A stretch of DNA of 64,000 nt from Clostridium swellfunianum. Lineage in GTDB: Bacteria > Bacillota > Clostridia > Clostridiales > Clostridiaceae. The stretch is from the NCBI RefSeq assembly GCF_023656515.1, contig NZ_JAMOFV010000006.1, positions 2,836,036 to 2,900,035 on the forward strand. Reading direction: 5' to 3'. The notes under the pieces are model-generated. The model worked only from the letters and a program-made list of their open reading frames with translations. It searched no databases and was not told the DNA's origin. Within the stretch, counting starts at the first letter, position 1. Every line of letters begins with the position of its first letter. Below, piece after piece: positions 54,567 to 62,984 of this stretch. Made by a program: the position numbers and the translations under genes.

Positions 54567-55658
54567 ATGAATAAAGAGGGGTATATTCTTGTTATCAATC
54601 CAGGTTCTACGTCTACAAAGATAGCGCTATTTAATGACGGGCAGTGTATATCATCAACTAGTTTATCGCACAGCACAGAAGAACTTAAAGAATATGAAAG
54701 AATATATGATCAAAAGAATATGAGAACCTCTGTTATCTTGGATTGGCTCAAGATACAGGGGTTATCAGCTGAAGATTTAAAAGCAGTAGTCGGCAGAGGT
54801 GGTCTTTTAAGGCCAATGCCAGGTGGAACATACTCTGTTACCGAAGCTATGCTTGAAGATTTGAAGGTTGGATATCAAGGTGAGCATGCTTCAAATCTAG
54901 GCGGTATAATAGCCTATGAAATTGCAAACAAAGCAAAGCGACCTGCTTTTATAGTTGATCCGGTTGCAGTAGACGAATTTGAAGAAGTGGCAAGAATTTC
55001 AGGCTTGCCCCAGCTTCCAAGACGTTCACTTGTACATGCTCTTAACATCAAGGCTGTTACAAGGAGAGTATGTAGTAAATTAGATAAAAGCTTTGAAGAT
55101 AGTTCTTTTGTAGTAGCTCACTTAGGTGGTGGAATTTCTATTGCTCCAGTTAAGAATGGAAGAATTATAGATGTGAATAATGCCAATGAGGATGGACCTT
55201 TCTCGCCAGAAAGAGCAGGAGGTCTTCCAGTTGGTGAAGTTGTTAAGCTAGCTTATAGCGGCAAATATTCATACAAAGAACTTAAGAAAAAGCTAGTAGG
55301 CGAAGCAGGACTTACTGCTTATGTTGGAACCAATGATGGAAGAGTAGTGGATAAGCTAATTGAGGAAGGCTATGCTAAAGCAGAATTAGTATTTAAGGCA
55401 ATGGCTTATCAAATAGCTAAGGAGATTGCAGCCTACTCAACAGTTTTAATGGGGAAAGTAGATGCTATTATTCTAACAGGGGGATTAGCCTACAATATCA
55501 GGCTTATGAGTTGGATAGAGGAGAGAGTTAAATTTATAGCTCCAATAGAACTTGTTCCAGGTGAAGGTGAAATGCAGGCTTTATATGAAGGTGCATTAAG
55601 AGTAGTTTCAGGAGAAGAAAGTGCCAAGTTATATGAAAATGAAGTGTTTAAATCGTAG
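54567..55658 (+). CDS. buk: Butyrate kinase family protein (first copy)
   Basis: The 363-aa ASKHA kinase has [17 protein letters not shown] near the start and AHLGGGISIAP in the middle. It makes butyrate (or a branched-chain acid) and ATP from the acyl phosphate. ATG 54,567 follows GGGGGAA; the frame extends nine residues upstream. It is 12 nt before ptb. Sequence is clearly related to the second copy at 56,586 but diverged. Confidence 0.93.
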   Translation: MNKEGYILVINPGSTSTKIALFNDGQCISSTSLSHSTEELKEYERIYDQKNMRTSVILDWLKIQGLSAEDLKAVVGRGGLLRPMPGGTYSVTEAMLEDLKVGYQGEHASNLGGIIAYEIANKAKRPAFIVDPVAVDEFEEVARISGLPQLPRRSLVHALNIKAVTRRVCSKLDKSFEDSSFVVAHLGGGISIAPVKNGRIIDVNNANEDGPFSPERAGGLPVGEVVKLAYSGKYSYKELKKKLVGEAGLTAYVGTNDGRVVDKLIEEGYAKAELVFKAMAYQIAKEIAAYSTVLMGKVDAIILTGGLAYNIRLMSWIEERVKFIAPIELVPGEGEMQALYEGALRVVSGEESAKLYENEVFKS

Positions 55659-55670
55659 GGGGAAACATTT

Positions 55671-56573
55671 ATGCTTAAAAGTTTTTCGCAAATATTAGAT
55701 AAAGTAAAGTCAAATGAGCGCAAAAAAATTGCAGTTGCAGCTGCTCAAGATGAACATGTTTTAGAAGCAATTAGAGATGCTATAAATTTAGAAATGGTAG
55801 ATGCTATACTAGTTGGAGATGAAGAAAAGATCATTCAAATAGCAAATAGTATTAATTTCGATGTAAACGGTTTAGAGATTATCCATGAACCAGATAACAA
55901 TAAGGCTGCCTTAAAAGCTGTCGAGCTGGTTTCTTCTGGGAAGGCCCATATGGTTATGAAGGGGCTTCTTGAAACAGCTGTAATATTGAAGGCGGTGCTT
56001 AATAAAGAAATTGGCCTTAGAACTGGAAGACTTATGTCTCATGTTGCAGTATTTGAGGTTCCAGGCTTTAATAGATTAATATTTGTAACGGATGCAGCAC
56101 TTAATATGTACCCAGATTTGAAAGCCAAGGTAGATATTATAAACAATGCAGTCAGTGTAGCTCATGCTCTAGATATAGAAATACCTAAGGTAGCTCCTAT
56201 TTGTGCGGTTGAGGTAGTTAACCCAGACATGCCTGCTACAATTGATGCTTCATTGCTATCAAAGATGAATGAAAGAGGACAAATTAAAGGCTGTATTATT
56301 GATGGGCCTTTAGCAACAGATAATGCTTTATCTGAAGAAGCAGCTCATCACAAGAAGATTAACAGTCCTGTAGCAGGAAAAGCAGATGTTCTTCTGCTCC
56401 CTAACATTGAAGCTGCTAATGTTATGTACAAAACTCTAACATATACAACTAATTCCAAGAGTGGAGGAATAATTGTAGGAGCTTCAGCTCCAGTAGTATT
56501 AACCTCAAGAGCAGACAGTCCAGAATCAAAGCTAAATGCAATTGCACTTGCTGCATTAGTATCCAATAAGTAG
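55671..56573 (+). CDS. ptb: Phosphate butyryltransferase
   Basis: The 300-aa phosphotransacylase of the PTA_PTB family (GKAHMVMKGLLETAVILKAV, then FVTDAALNMYPDL) converts butyryl-CoA or a similar acyl-CoA to the acyl phosphate. It sits between two kinase genes with 12-nt gaps. AGGGGGAAA precedes the ATG. Substrate range cannot be read from sequence. Confidence 0.93.
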   Translation: MLKSFSQILDKVKSNERKKIAVAAAQDEHVLEAIRDAINLEMVDAILVGDEEKIIQIANSINFDVNGLEIIHEPDNNKAALKAVELVSSGKAHMVMKGLLETAVILKAVLNKEIGLRTGRLMSHVAVFEVPGFNRLIFVTDAALNMYPDLKAKVDIINNAVSVAHALDIEIPKVAPICAVEVVNPDMPATIDASLLSKMNERGQIKGCIIDGPLATDNALSEEAAHHKKINSPVAGKADVLLLPNIEAANVMYKTLTYTTNSKSGGIIVGASAPVVLTSRADSPESKLNAIALAALVSNK

Positions 56574-56585
56574 GGGGACATATTG

Positions 56586-57656
56586 ATGAATTATAAGCTA
56601 TTGATAATAAATCCAGGCTCAACCTCAACAAAAATTGGCGTTTACGAGAATGAAATCAAAATCTTAGATGAAACCTTAAGACATTCTTCAGAAGATATTG
56701 GTAAATACGGCAGTATCTATGAACAATTTAAATTTAGAAAAGACGTTATACTTGAAGTGTTAAAGAATAACAGTATAGATATAATTACCCTTGATGCTGT
56801 AGTTGGAAGAGGCGGTCTGTTAAAGCCGATAGAAGGTGGAACTTACAAGGTTAATGAAGCTATGCTTGAGGATTTAAAGGTTGGAGTTTTAGGCCAACAT
56901 GCTTCAAATTTAGGTGGAATAATAGCAAACGAGATAGCTAATAGTTTAAACATACCCGCATTTATAGTAGATCCAGTGGTTGTTGATGAAATGGAAGATG
57001 AAGCAAGGATTTCAGGAATTCCTGAAATTCAAAGAAAGAGTATATTCCATGCATTGAATCAAAAGGCTGTGGCAAAGAGATATGCAAATGATATTAACAA
57101 AAGGTATGAAGATATAAACGTAATAGTAGCTCATATGGGAGGAGGAATATCTGTAGGAGCCCATAAAGCTGGAAGAGTAATAGATGTAAATAATGCCCTT
57201 GATGGAGAGGGACCTTTCTCTCCAGAGCGTTCAGGAGGTCTTCCAATTGGAGACTTGGTGAAAATGTGCTTCAGTGGAAAGTATACTCATGATGAGATTA
57301 AGAAAATGATAAACGGCAAAGGCGGCTTTGTTGCTCACTACAACACTAATGATGCAAGAATAGTTGCTCAGGCTATGAGGGATGGAGACAAGAAAGCTGA
57401 GCTTCTTCTTAAAGCTATGGCATACCAGGTAGCGAAAGAAATAGGAAAATGTGCAGCAGTACTATATGGTAAGGTGGATGCAATACTTTTAACAGGGGGG
57501 ATTGCCTACGGAAAAGAGATAACTGAATTTATAAAGGAAAGAGTTGAATTTATATCTCAAGTAAAGGTTTACCCTGGAGAAGACGAGCTCTTAGCGCTAG
57601 CTCAAGGTGGCCTTAGGGTTTTAAAGGGTGAGGAGACAGCTAAAGAATACAAATAG
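56586..57656 (+). CDS. buk: Butyrate kinase family protein (second copy)
   Basis: The 356-aa kinase has [17 protein letters not shown] and [15 protein letters not shown]. The ASKHA motifs are intact, so it should be active. ATG 56,586 is preferred to the TTG at 56,583; TAGGGGGA lies upstream. Two kinases beside one transacylase suggest separate acyl preferences, for instance butyryl and isobutyryl phosphate. Confidence 0.93.
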   Translation: MNYKLLIINPGSTSTKIGVYENEIKILDETLRHSSEDIGKYGSIYEQFKFRKDVILEVLKNNSIDIITLDAVVGRGGLLKPIEGGTYKVNEAMLEDLKVGVLGQHASNLGGIIANEIANSLNIPAFIVDPVVVDEMEDEARISGIPEIQRKSIFHALNQKAVAKRYANDINKRYEDINVIVAHMGGGISVGAHKAGRVIDVNNALDGEGPFSPERSGGLPIGDLVKMCFSGKYTHDEIKKMINGKGGFVAHYNTNDARIVAQAMRDGDKKAELLLKAMAYQVAKEIGKCAAVLYGKVDAILLTGGIAYGKEITEFIKERVEFISQVKVYPGEDELLALAQGGLRVLKGEETAKEYK

Positions 57657-57666
57657 GCGGTGAGGT

Positions 57667-58332
57667 ATGAGCAGAATAAGAATTTTTACCGGACATTTTG
57701 GAAGTGGAAAAACAGAAATATCAATAAACTATGCAATTGAACTGGCAAAGCAGGGTAAAAAAGTTGCTATAGTTGACATAGACATAGTTAATCCTTACTT
57801 CTGCGTTAGAGACATAATCGAGCATTTAAATAAGGAGTATGGAATTAGGGTAATATCCTCTAATCCTCATTATTCAAATGCAGAGCTTGCTGTAGTACCA
57901 TCAGAGGTTATTGCAATATTTAATGACAAGTCCTATGAGGTTGTCATAGATATAGGCGGAGATGAAAATGGGGCTGTGGTGCTTGGACAATACAACAGGT
58001 TCTTCAGACAGGAGCCTTATGACATGTATTTTGTAATAAACAACAACAGGCCACAGACTTCAAACCTTAAAGACACGGAGGAGTATATAAGAAATATAGA
58101 ATACACCTCAAGGCTTAAGGTTACTCACTTAATCGCGAATACAAATATGTCCTATGAAACAACTATAGAAGATGTTTTAAAGGGAGATAAAGAAGTTAGG
58201 GAGCTGTCTGAAAAGACAGGTATTCCTTATAAATACACTACAGTAAGAAAAGATTTCATCAATGAATTAGAAGGCAAGATTAGCGGTGAGGTCTTTGGAC
58301 TAGATATATACATGAAACCACCGTGGAGGTAA
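57667..58332 (+). CDS. P-loop ATPase (MinD/CobB-like)
   Basis: The 221-aa protein has a P-loop GHFGSGKTEIS near residues 9-19 and a second motif VAIVDIDIVNPYFCVRD, like CobQ/CobB/MinD/ParA ATPases. Its place before the ferredoxin and oxidoreductase genes hints at cofactor or cluster delivery, but this is only inference. GGCGGTGAGG precedes the ATG, 10 nt after the kinase. Confidence 0.85.
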   Translation: MSRIRIFTGHFGSGKTEISINYAIELAKQGKKVAIVDIDIVNPYFCVRDIIEHLNKEYGIRVISSNPHYSNAELAVVPSEVIAIFNDKSYEVVIDIGGDENGAVVLGQYNRFFRQEPYDMYFVINNNRPQTSNLKDTEEYIRNIEYTSRLKVTHLIANTNMSYETTIEDVLKGDKEVRELSEKTGIPYKYTTVRKDFINELEGKISGEVFGLDIYMKPPWR

Positions 58333-58368
58333 ACCAATTACTCATTAAAAAAAGATGGAGGGGATTTT

Positions 58369-58578
58369 ATGGCAAGAGTTACGTTCAAAGAAGAGAGATG
58401 TAAGGGCTGCGGCAATTGCATCCAAGCCTGTCCAAAGAAAATTATAGCTTTTTCAGATAGGCTAAATAATAAGGGCTATCACCCAGCTGAAGTTACAGAG
58501 GATAGGATGAGTCAGTGTATTGGTTGTGTATCTTGTGCAAGAATGTGTCCAGACTGCGTTATAGTTGTTGAAAAGTAG
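58369..58578 (+). CDS. 2-Oxoacid:ferredoxin oxidoreductase delta subunit (2[4Fe-4S] ferredoxin)
   Basis: The 69-aa protein has two cluster motifs: CKGCGNCIQACPKK and CIGCVSCARMCPDC. It is the electron-transfer subunit of the four-part complex encoded downstream. ATGGAGGGG precedes the ATG. Confidence 0.94.
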   Translation: MARVTFKEERCKGCGNCIQACPKKIIAFSDRLNNKGYHPAEVTEDRMSQCIGCVSCARMCPDCVIVVEK

Positions 58579-58600
58579 TTCTAATTAGGGGGGAATAGTA

Positions 58601-59704
58601 ATGAGCGAAAAGGTATTAATGAAAGGAAATGAAGCTATAGGCGAAGCTGCTATTAGAGCTAATTGTCAATGCTTCTTTGGTTATCCAATAACGCCTCAAA
58701 CAGAGGTAGCTGCCTATATGTCAAAAATGATGCCTAAGCTAGGAAGAGTATTTGTTCAAGCTGAAAGCGAAGTGGCTGCTATAAACATGGTTTACGGTGC
58801 AGCAGGAAGTGGAGTTAGAGTATTAACTTCTTCTTCAAGCCCAGGAATAAGCTTAAAGGCAGAAGGAATCTCCTACATCGCTGGCGCAGAGCTTCCTTGC
58901 GTTATTATAAACATAGTTAGAGGAGGCCCAGGACTTGGTGGAATTCAGCCTGCTCAGTCAGACTATTTCCAAGCTACAAAGGGTGGAGCTCACGGAGACT
59001 TCCAGATGCCAGTCTATGCACCTGCATCAATTCAGGAAATGGTTGATTTAGTACAGGAAGCCTTTGATGTAGCAGATATGTATAGAACTCCATGCATGGT
59101 TATGGGAGACGGTATGCTAGGTCAGATGATGGAGCCAGTTGAGTTCAAGGAAAGAACTCAAAGACAGCTTCCAGAAAAAGATTGGGCTGCTGACGGCTTA
59201 AAGGGAAGAAAGAAGCACAATGTTATAAACTCCTTATTCTTAAAGCCAGAAGAATTAGAAAAACACAACTTAAAGCTTCAGGCAAAGTATGCTGAAATAA
59301 AGAAGAACGAAGTTAAGTATGAATTATATAACTGTGAGGAAGAGTGCGATTTAATAATAGTTGCTTACGGTACAACTTCAAGAATCTGTAAGAACGTTGT
59401 TAAGATGGCTAAGGAAAATGGCATAAAGCTTGGACTTATAAGACCAATAACTCTATGGCCATTCCCAGCAGAAGCTTTTGATAAGACAATAGCTAACACA
59501 AAGCTTGGTTATATAGCTGTTGAAATGAGTATGGGTCAGATGGTTGAAGATGTAAGACTTTCTGTAAACGGAAGAAAGCCAGTACACTTCTATGGAAGAT
59601 CTGGTGGAATGGTTCCACACCCAGAAGAGATATTAAACAAGATAAAAGAGATAGTTGGCTTCAATGAAGAAGTTAATAATGAAGTTGCAGGGGGAGTAAA
59701 ATAA
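58601..59704 (+). CDS. 2-Oxoacid:ferredoxin oxidoreductase alpha subunit
   Basis: The 367-aa subunit has the pyrimidine-binding family motif GYPITPQTEVAAYM and the following AESEVAAINMVYGAAGSG. It resembles VorB/KorA proteins. It oxidises a 2-oxoacid with CoA to acyl-CoA. The pairing with buk/ptb suggests branched-chain 2-oxoacids, but 2-oxoglutarate cannot be excluded. It overlaps the beta gene by one base. Confidence 0.93.
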   Translation: MSEKVLMKGNEAIGEAAIRANCQCFFGYPITPQTEVAAYMSKMMPKLGRVFVQAESEVAAINMVYGAAGSGVRVLTSSSSPGISLKAEGISYIAGAELPCVIINIVRGGPGLGGIQPAQSDYFQATKGGAHGDFQMPVYAPASIQEMVDLVQEAFDVADMYRTPCMVMGDGMLGQMMEPVEFKERTQRQLPEKDWAADGLKGRKKHNVINSLFLKPEELEKHNLKLQAKYAEIKKNEVKYELYNCEEECDLIIVAYGTTSRICKNVVKMAKENGIKLGLIRPITLWPFPAEAFDKTIANTKLGYIAVEMSMGQMVEDVRLSVNGRKPVHFYGRSGGMVPHPEEILNKIKEIVGFNEEVNNEVAGGVK

Positions 59705-60453
59705 TGGCTATTGTATTTCAACCACCACAAGCGTTATTAGATGTTCCTACTCATTACTGCCCAGGATGTACTCATGGAGTAATTCACAGACTTATTGCCG
59801 AGGTAATAGATGAACTAGGGATTTTAGATAAAACTATAGGAGTTGCACCAGTAGGCTGCTCAGTTTTAGCTTACGACTACTTTGCCTGCGACATGTTCCA
59901 GGCAGCTCACGGTAGAGCTCCAGCAGTTGCTACAGGAATTAAGAGATCACACCCAGACAGCGTAGTATTCACATATCAGGGTGATGGAGACCTTGCTGCT
60001 ATAGGAACAGCTGAAATAGTTCACGCTGCAACAAGAGGAGAAAATATAGTTACTATATTCGTTAACAACTGTATTTATGGTATGACTGGTGGACAAATGG
60101 CTCCAACAACACTTCCAGGCCAAGTTACTGAAACTTCACCTTATGGAAGAGATGTTAAGAGAGAAGGTCATCCAATCAGAGTATCAGAAATGCTTGCTAC
60201 ATTAGATGGAGCTACCTATATTGAAAGAGTTTCAGTAGACAGTGTTCCAAATGTTATAAAAGCTAAAAAAGCAATAAAGAAGGCTTTTGAAAATCAGATG
60301 GCTGGCAATGGATTCTCGCTTGTTGAAGTTCTTTCAATCTGTCCAACCAACTGGGGCTTATCCACTGAAGAATCCTTCACGTGGTTAAAGGAAAACATGA
60401 TACCGTACTATCCATTAGGTGTTAAGAAGGATGTAACAGGGGGTGCCAAGTAA
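59704..60453 (+). CDS. 2-Oxoacid:ferredoxin oxidoreductase beta subunit
   Basis: The 249-aa thiamine-diphosphate-binding subunit has THYCPGCTHGVIHRL, the GDGD-type motif TYQGDGDLAAIGTAE with NNCIYGMTGGQMAPTT. These bind TPP and magnesium. It couples with the alpha subunit through an ATG overlap. Confidence 0.94.
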   Translation: MAIVFQPPQALLDVPTHYCPGCTHGVIHRLIAEVIDELGILDKTIGVAPVGCSVLAYDYFACDMFQAAHGRAPAVATGIKRSHPDSVVFTYQGDGDLAAIGTAEIVHAATRGENIVTIFVNNCIYGMTGGQMAPTTLPGQVTETSPYGRDVKREGHPIRVSEMLATLDGATYIERVSVDSVPNVIKAKKAIKKAFENQMAGNGFSLVEVLSICPTNWGLSTEESFTWLKENMIPYYPLGVKKDVTGGAK

Positions 60454-60454
60454 T

Positions 60455-60985
60455 ATGAAAGCACAAGAAATATTATTTGCAGGCTTCGGAGGACAAGGAA
60501 TACTTTCCATGGGAAAATTCCTTGCTTATGCTGGTATGGATGCAGGACTTAATGTTTCCTGGCTCCCATCCTATGGACCAGAGATGAGAGGAGGAACTGC
60601 AAACTGCTCTGTTATTCTTTCAGAGGAAGCTGTTGGTTCTCCAATAGTTAATGAATCAACAACACTAGTTGTTATGAACAGACCTTCTTTAGATAAATTT
60701 GAACATGCTATAAAGCCTAATGGCCTTTTAATAGTAGACAGCGATTTAGTTAACAGACTGCCAGAGAGAAAAGATATAGAGATTATAAGTATTCCAGCTC
60801 AAACAATAGCTGAAGAAATAGGAAGCAAAACCATAGCTAACATGGTGCTTTTAGGAGCTTTAGTTGCTAAGACAGGCATTGTATCTATGGAGGAACTCTT
60901 AAATGCTTTGAAGGAGCACGGAAAAGCAAAGTTCTATGAAGCTAATAAAAAAGCACTTGAAAAAGGTGCAGAATATACTGCTTAG
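60455..60985 (+). CDS. 2-Oxoacid:ferredoxin oxidoreductase gamma subunit
   Basis: The 176-aa subunit has FAGFGGQGILSMGKFLA and GPEMRGGTANCSV, the standard gamma-domain motifs that bind CoA. ATG 60,455 follows GGGGGTG within the end of the beta gene; the GTG at 60,443 is less likely. It is the last gene of the operon. Confidence 0.94.
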   Translation: MKAQEILFAGFGGQGILSMGKFLAYAGMDAGLNVSWLPSYGPEMRGGTANCSVILSEEAVGSPIVNESTTLVVMNRPSLDKFEHAIKPNGLLIVDSDLVNRLPERKDIEIISIPAQTIAEEIGSKTIANMVLLGALVAKTGIVSMEELLNALKEHGKAKFYEANKKALEKGAEYTA

Positions 60986-60988
60986 ATT

Positions 60989-61020
60989 AAAAAAGTAGCA
61001 ACTATAATTGCTACTTTTTT
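60989..61020 (+). terminator. Terminator after the oxidoreductase operon
   Basis: AAAAAAGTAGCAA (60,989-61,001) and TTGCTACTTTTTT (61,008-61,020) are perfect 13-bp arms with a 6-nt loop. Confidence 0.93.
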
Positions 61021-61023
61021 ACA

Positions 61024-61052
61024 TTGTAATGAAATAGCAGGTGTTATATAAT
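61024..61052 (+). promoter_or_regulatory. Promoter of glmM
   Basis: TTGTAA (61,024-61,029), a 17-bp spacer and TATAAT (61,047-61,052) lie just after the terminator. Confidence 0.7.
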
Positions 61053-61097
61053 TATTCTGTATATTTATGTCAAACAGGAAAAGCGAGGGTTATTGTA

Positions 61098-62447
61098 ATG
61101 GGTAGAATATTCGGAACGGATGGCGTTAGAGGAATAGCAAATAGTGAGCTTACTGCACAGCTTGCCTACAATTTAGGAAGAGCAGGAGCTTTTGTGTTAA
61201 CTGAAGGAGCTCATAAGCCAAAGATACTGGTTGGAATGGACACAAGAATTTCAGGAGATATGCTTGAATCAGCACTTATAGCTGGAATACTTTCTGTTGG
61301 AGCAGAGGCTGTAAGCTTAGGAGTAGTTCCAACACCAGCAGTTGCACACTTAACTAGAAAATATAAAGCGGATGCAGGAGTAGTTATATCAGCTTCTCAT
61401 AATCCAGTTGAATATAACGGAATAAAATTCTTCAATTCACAGGGTTATAAGTTATCTGATGAATTAGAAGACAGAATACAAGCTGTAATTGAAAACGGCT
61501 TTGTGGGAGTACCTCAGCCAACTGGTGCAGATTTAGGAAGAAAAGTAGTAGAAGAAGCAGCTTTAGAGCATTATGTTGAGTTTGCAAAATCAACAATTGA
61601 TGTTAATTTCAAAGGGATGAAAATCGCTTTAGACTGTGCTAACGGCGCAAGCTATGAGTCTGCTGTTGAAACCTTTAGAAGTCTTGGCGCTGAAGTTGTT
61701 GTTATAAATAATGATCCAGATGGAATAAACATTAACAAGAACTGCGGTTCTACACACCCAGAAGAACTTATGGAGTATGTAGTTAAAAAAGGTTGCGATT
61801 TAGGTCTTGCTTTTGACGGTGATGCAGACAGATGTCTTGCTGTTGATGAAAAGGGAAACCTTGTACATGGTGACTTCATGCTTGCAATTTGCAGCAAATA
61901 CCTAAAGGGGCAAGGAAAACTCAATAAGGACGTTGTAGTTGTAACAGTAATGAGTAATCTTGGACTAGATATAGCTTTAGCTAAAGAGGGCATAACACCT
62001 GTTAAAACCAAGGTTGGAGACAGATATGTTCTAGAAGAGATGGTCAAAGAAGGGTATGTGCTTGGTGGAGAGCAATCAGGTCATGTAATATTTCTTGAGC
62101 ACAATACGACAGGTGATGGTCTTGTAACAGGACTTCAATTAGCAGCAATAGTTAAAAAGACAGGTGAAAAGCTTTCAAACCTTGCTTCTATGATGAAGGA
62201 GCTTCCACAGGTATTAGTTAATGCTAAGATTCCAAATGAAATGAAAAACATACATGAAACAGACTTAGAAATAGCAAACGAGATTAAAAAAATGGAAGAA
62301 AGACTTAATGGAGTTGGAAGAGTCCTAATAAGACCTTCAGGAACAGAACCTCTGTTAAGAGTTATGCTTGAAGGTGAGAATCAATCAGAAATCGATGAAA
62401 TGGCTCATTCATTAGCGAAGATGATTGAAGAAAAAGCAAATAGTTAA
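61098..62447 (+). CDS. glmM: Phosphoglucosamine mutase
   Basis: The 449-aa enzyme converts glucosamine 6-phosphate to glucosamine 1-phosphate for peptidoglycan precursors. Ser100 in [13 protein letters not shown] carries the catalytic phosphate; [10 protein letters not shown] binds magnesium and [12 protein letters not shown] binds the substrate phosphate. ATG 61,098 gives the family start [12 protein letters not shown]. In other Firmicutes glmM follows cdaA-cdaR directly, whereas here about 8 kb of other genes are inserted. Confidence 0.96.
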   Translation: MGRIFGTDGVRGIANSELTAQLAYNLGRAGAFVLTEGAHKPKILVGMDTRISGDMLESALIAGILSVGAEAVSLGVVPTPAVAHLTRKYKADAGVVISASHNPVEYNGIKFFNSQGYKLSDELEDRIQAVIENGFVGVPQPTGADLGRKVVEEAALEHYVEFAKSTIDVNFKGMKIALDCANGASYESAVETFRSLGAEVVVINNDPDGININKNCGSTHPEELMEYVVKKGCDLGLAFDGDADRCLAVDEKGNLVHGDFMLAICSKYLKGQGKLNKDVVVVTVMSNLGLDIALAKEGITPVKTKVGDRYVLEEMVKEGYVLGGEQSGHVIFLEHNTTGDGLVTGLQLAAIVKKTGEKLSNLASMMKELPQVLVNAKIPNEMKNIHETDLEIANEIKKMEERLNGVGRVLIRPSGTEPLLRVMLEGENQSEIDEMAHSLAKMIEEKANS

Positions 62448-62450
62448 GAT

Positions 62451-62480
62451 AAAAGACCGCCGTGGAGAGGCGGTCTTTTC
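62451..62480 (+). terminator. Terminator after glmM
   Basis: AAAAGACCGCC (62,451-62,461) and GGCGGTCTTTT (62,469-62,479) form a GC-rich hairpin. With T-runs on both sides it may also help end the convergent cold-shock transcript. Confidence 0.92.
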
Positions 62481-62546
62481 GCATCGCAGAAGCTTTATTA
62501 ATATCATCTATTAACAAACCAATGTGGTATTTGTGCTTCCTATTTA

Positions 62547-62744
62547 TTATAGTGGTTTTACGTTGATTGCTTGATCTCCCTTTTGTCCTTGTGTTAAATC
62601 AAAGGAAACCTTGTCACCTTCGTTAAGTGTCTTGAAGCCATTTGATTCTATTCCTGAATAGTGAACAAATACGTCTTTTCCTTCTTCAGTTGTGATAAAA
62701 CCAAAACCCTTTTGTGAATTAAACCATTTTACTGTTCCTTGCAT
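62547..62744 (-). CDS. Cold-shock protein (CspA family, second copy)
   Basis: The 65-aa cold-shock domain protein has KGFGFIT and VFVHYS RNA-binding motifs. It is similar in length and sequence to the protein at 37,165-37,362. TAGGAGG precedes the ATG on the minus strand. The AT-rich region upstream (62,745-62,984) gives no clear hairpin at the ribosome binding site, unlike the first copy. Confidence 0.96.
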   Translation of the reverse strand: MQGTVKWFNSQKGFGFITTEEGKDVFVHYSGIESNGFKTLNEGDKVSFDLTQGQKGDQAINVKPL

Positions 62745-62984
62745 TTAAGTAAACCTCCTAAATATATAAAAAAACTGAATATAATAGATTATTAAATTTT
62801 AACCTATTAATAGTATATATTTTGCCAAATTACTTAAATTTTATTCAGTATAAATATACTTAGTGATATAATATATTTTATGATATTTTAGTATTACTAA
62901 AGTTATAAATAGATTTTAATAAGAAGTTTGATAGAGCGAGCAGTGATAAACTGCTTTGAGCTTAATTTGATGGGAGGATAACAT

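Noticed and set aside
62930-62965. Fourth copy of the leader element before the DUF362 gene
   Set aside because: It has a GAGCGAGCAGT hairpin but no TAAAT stem and no ACTGAAAGGAG tail.
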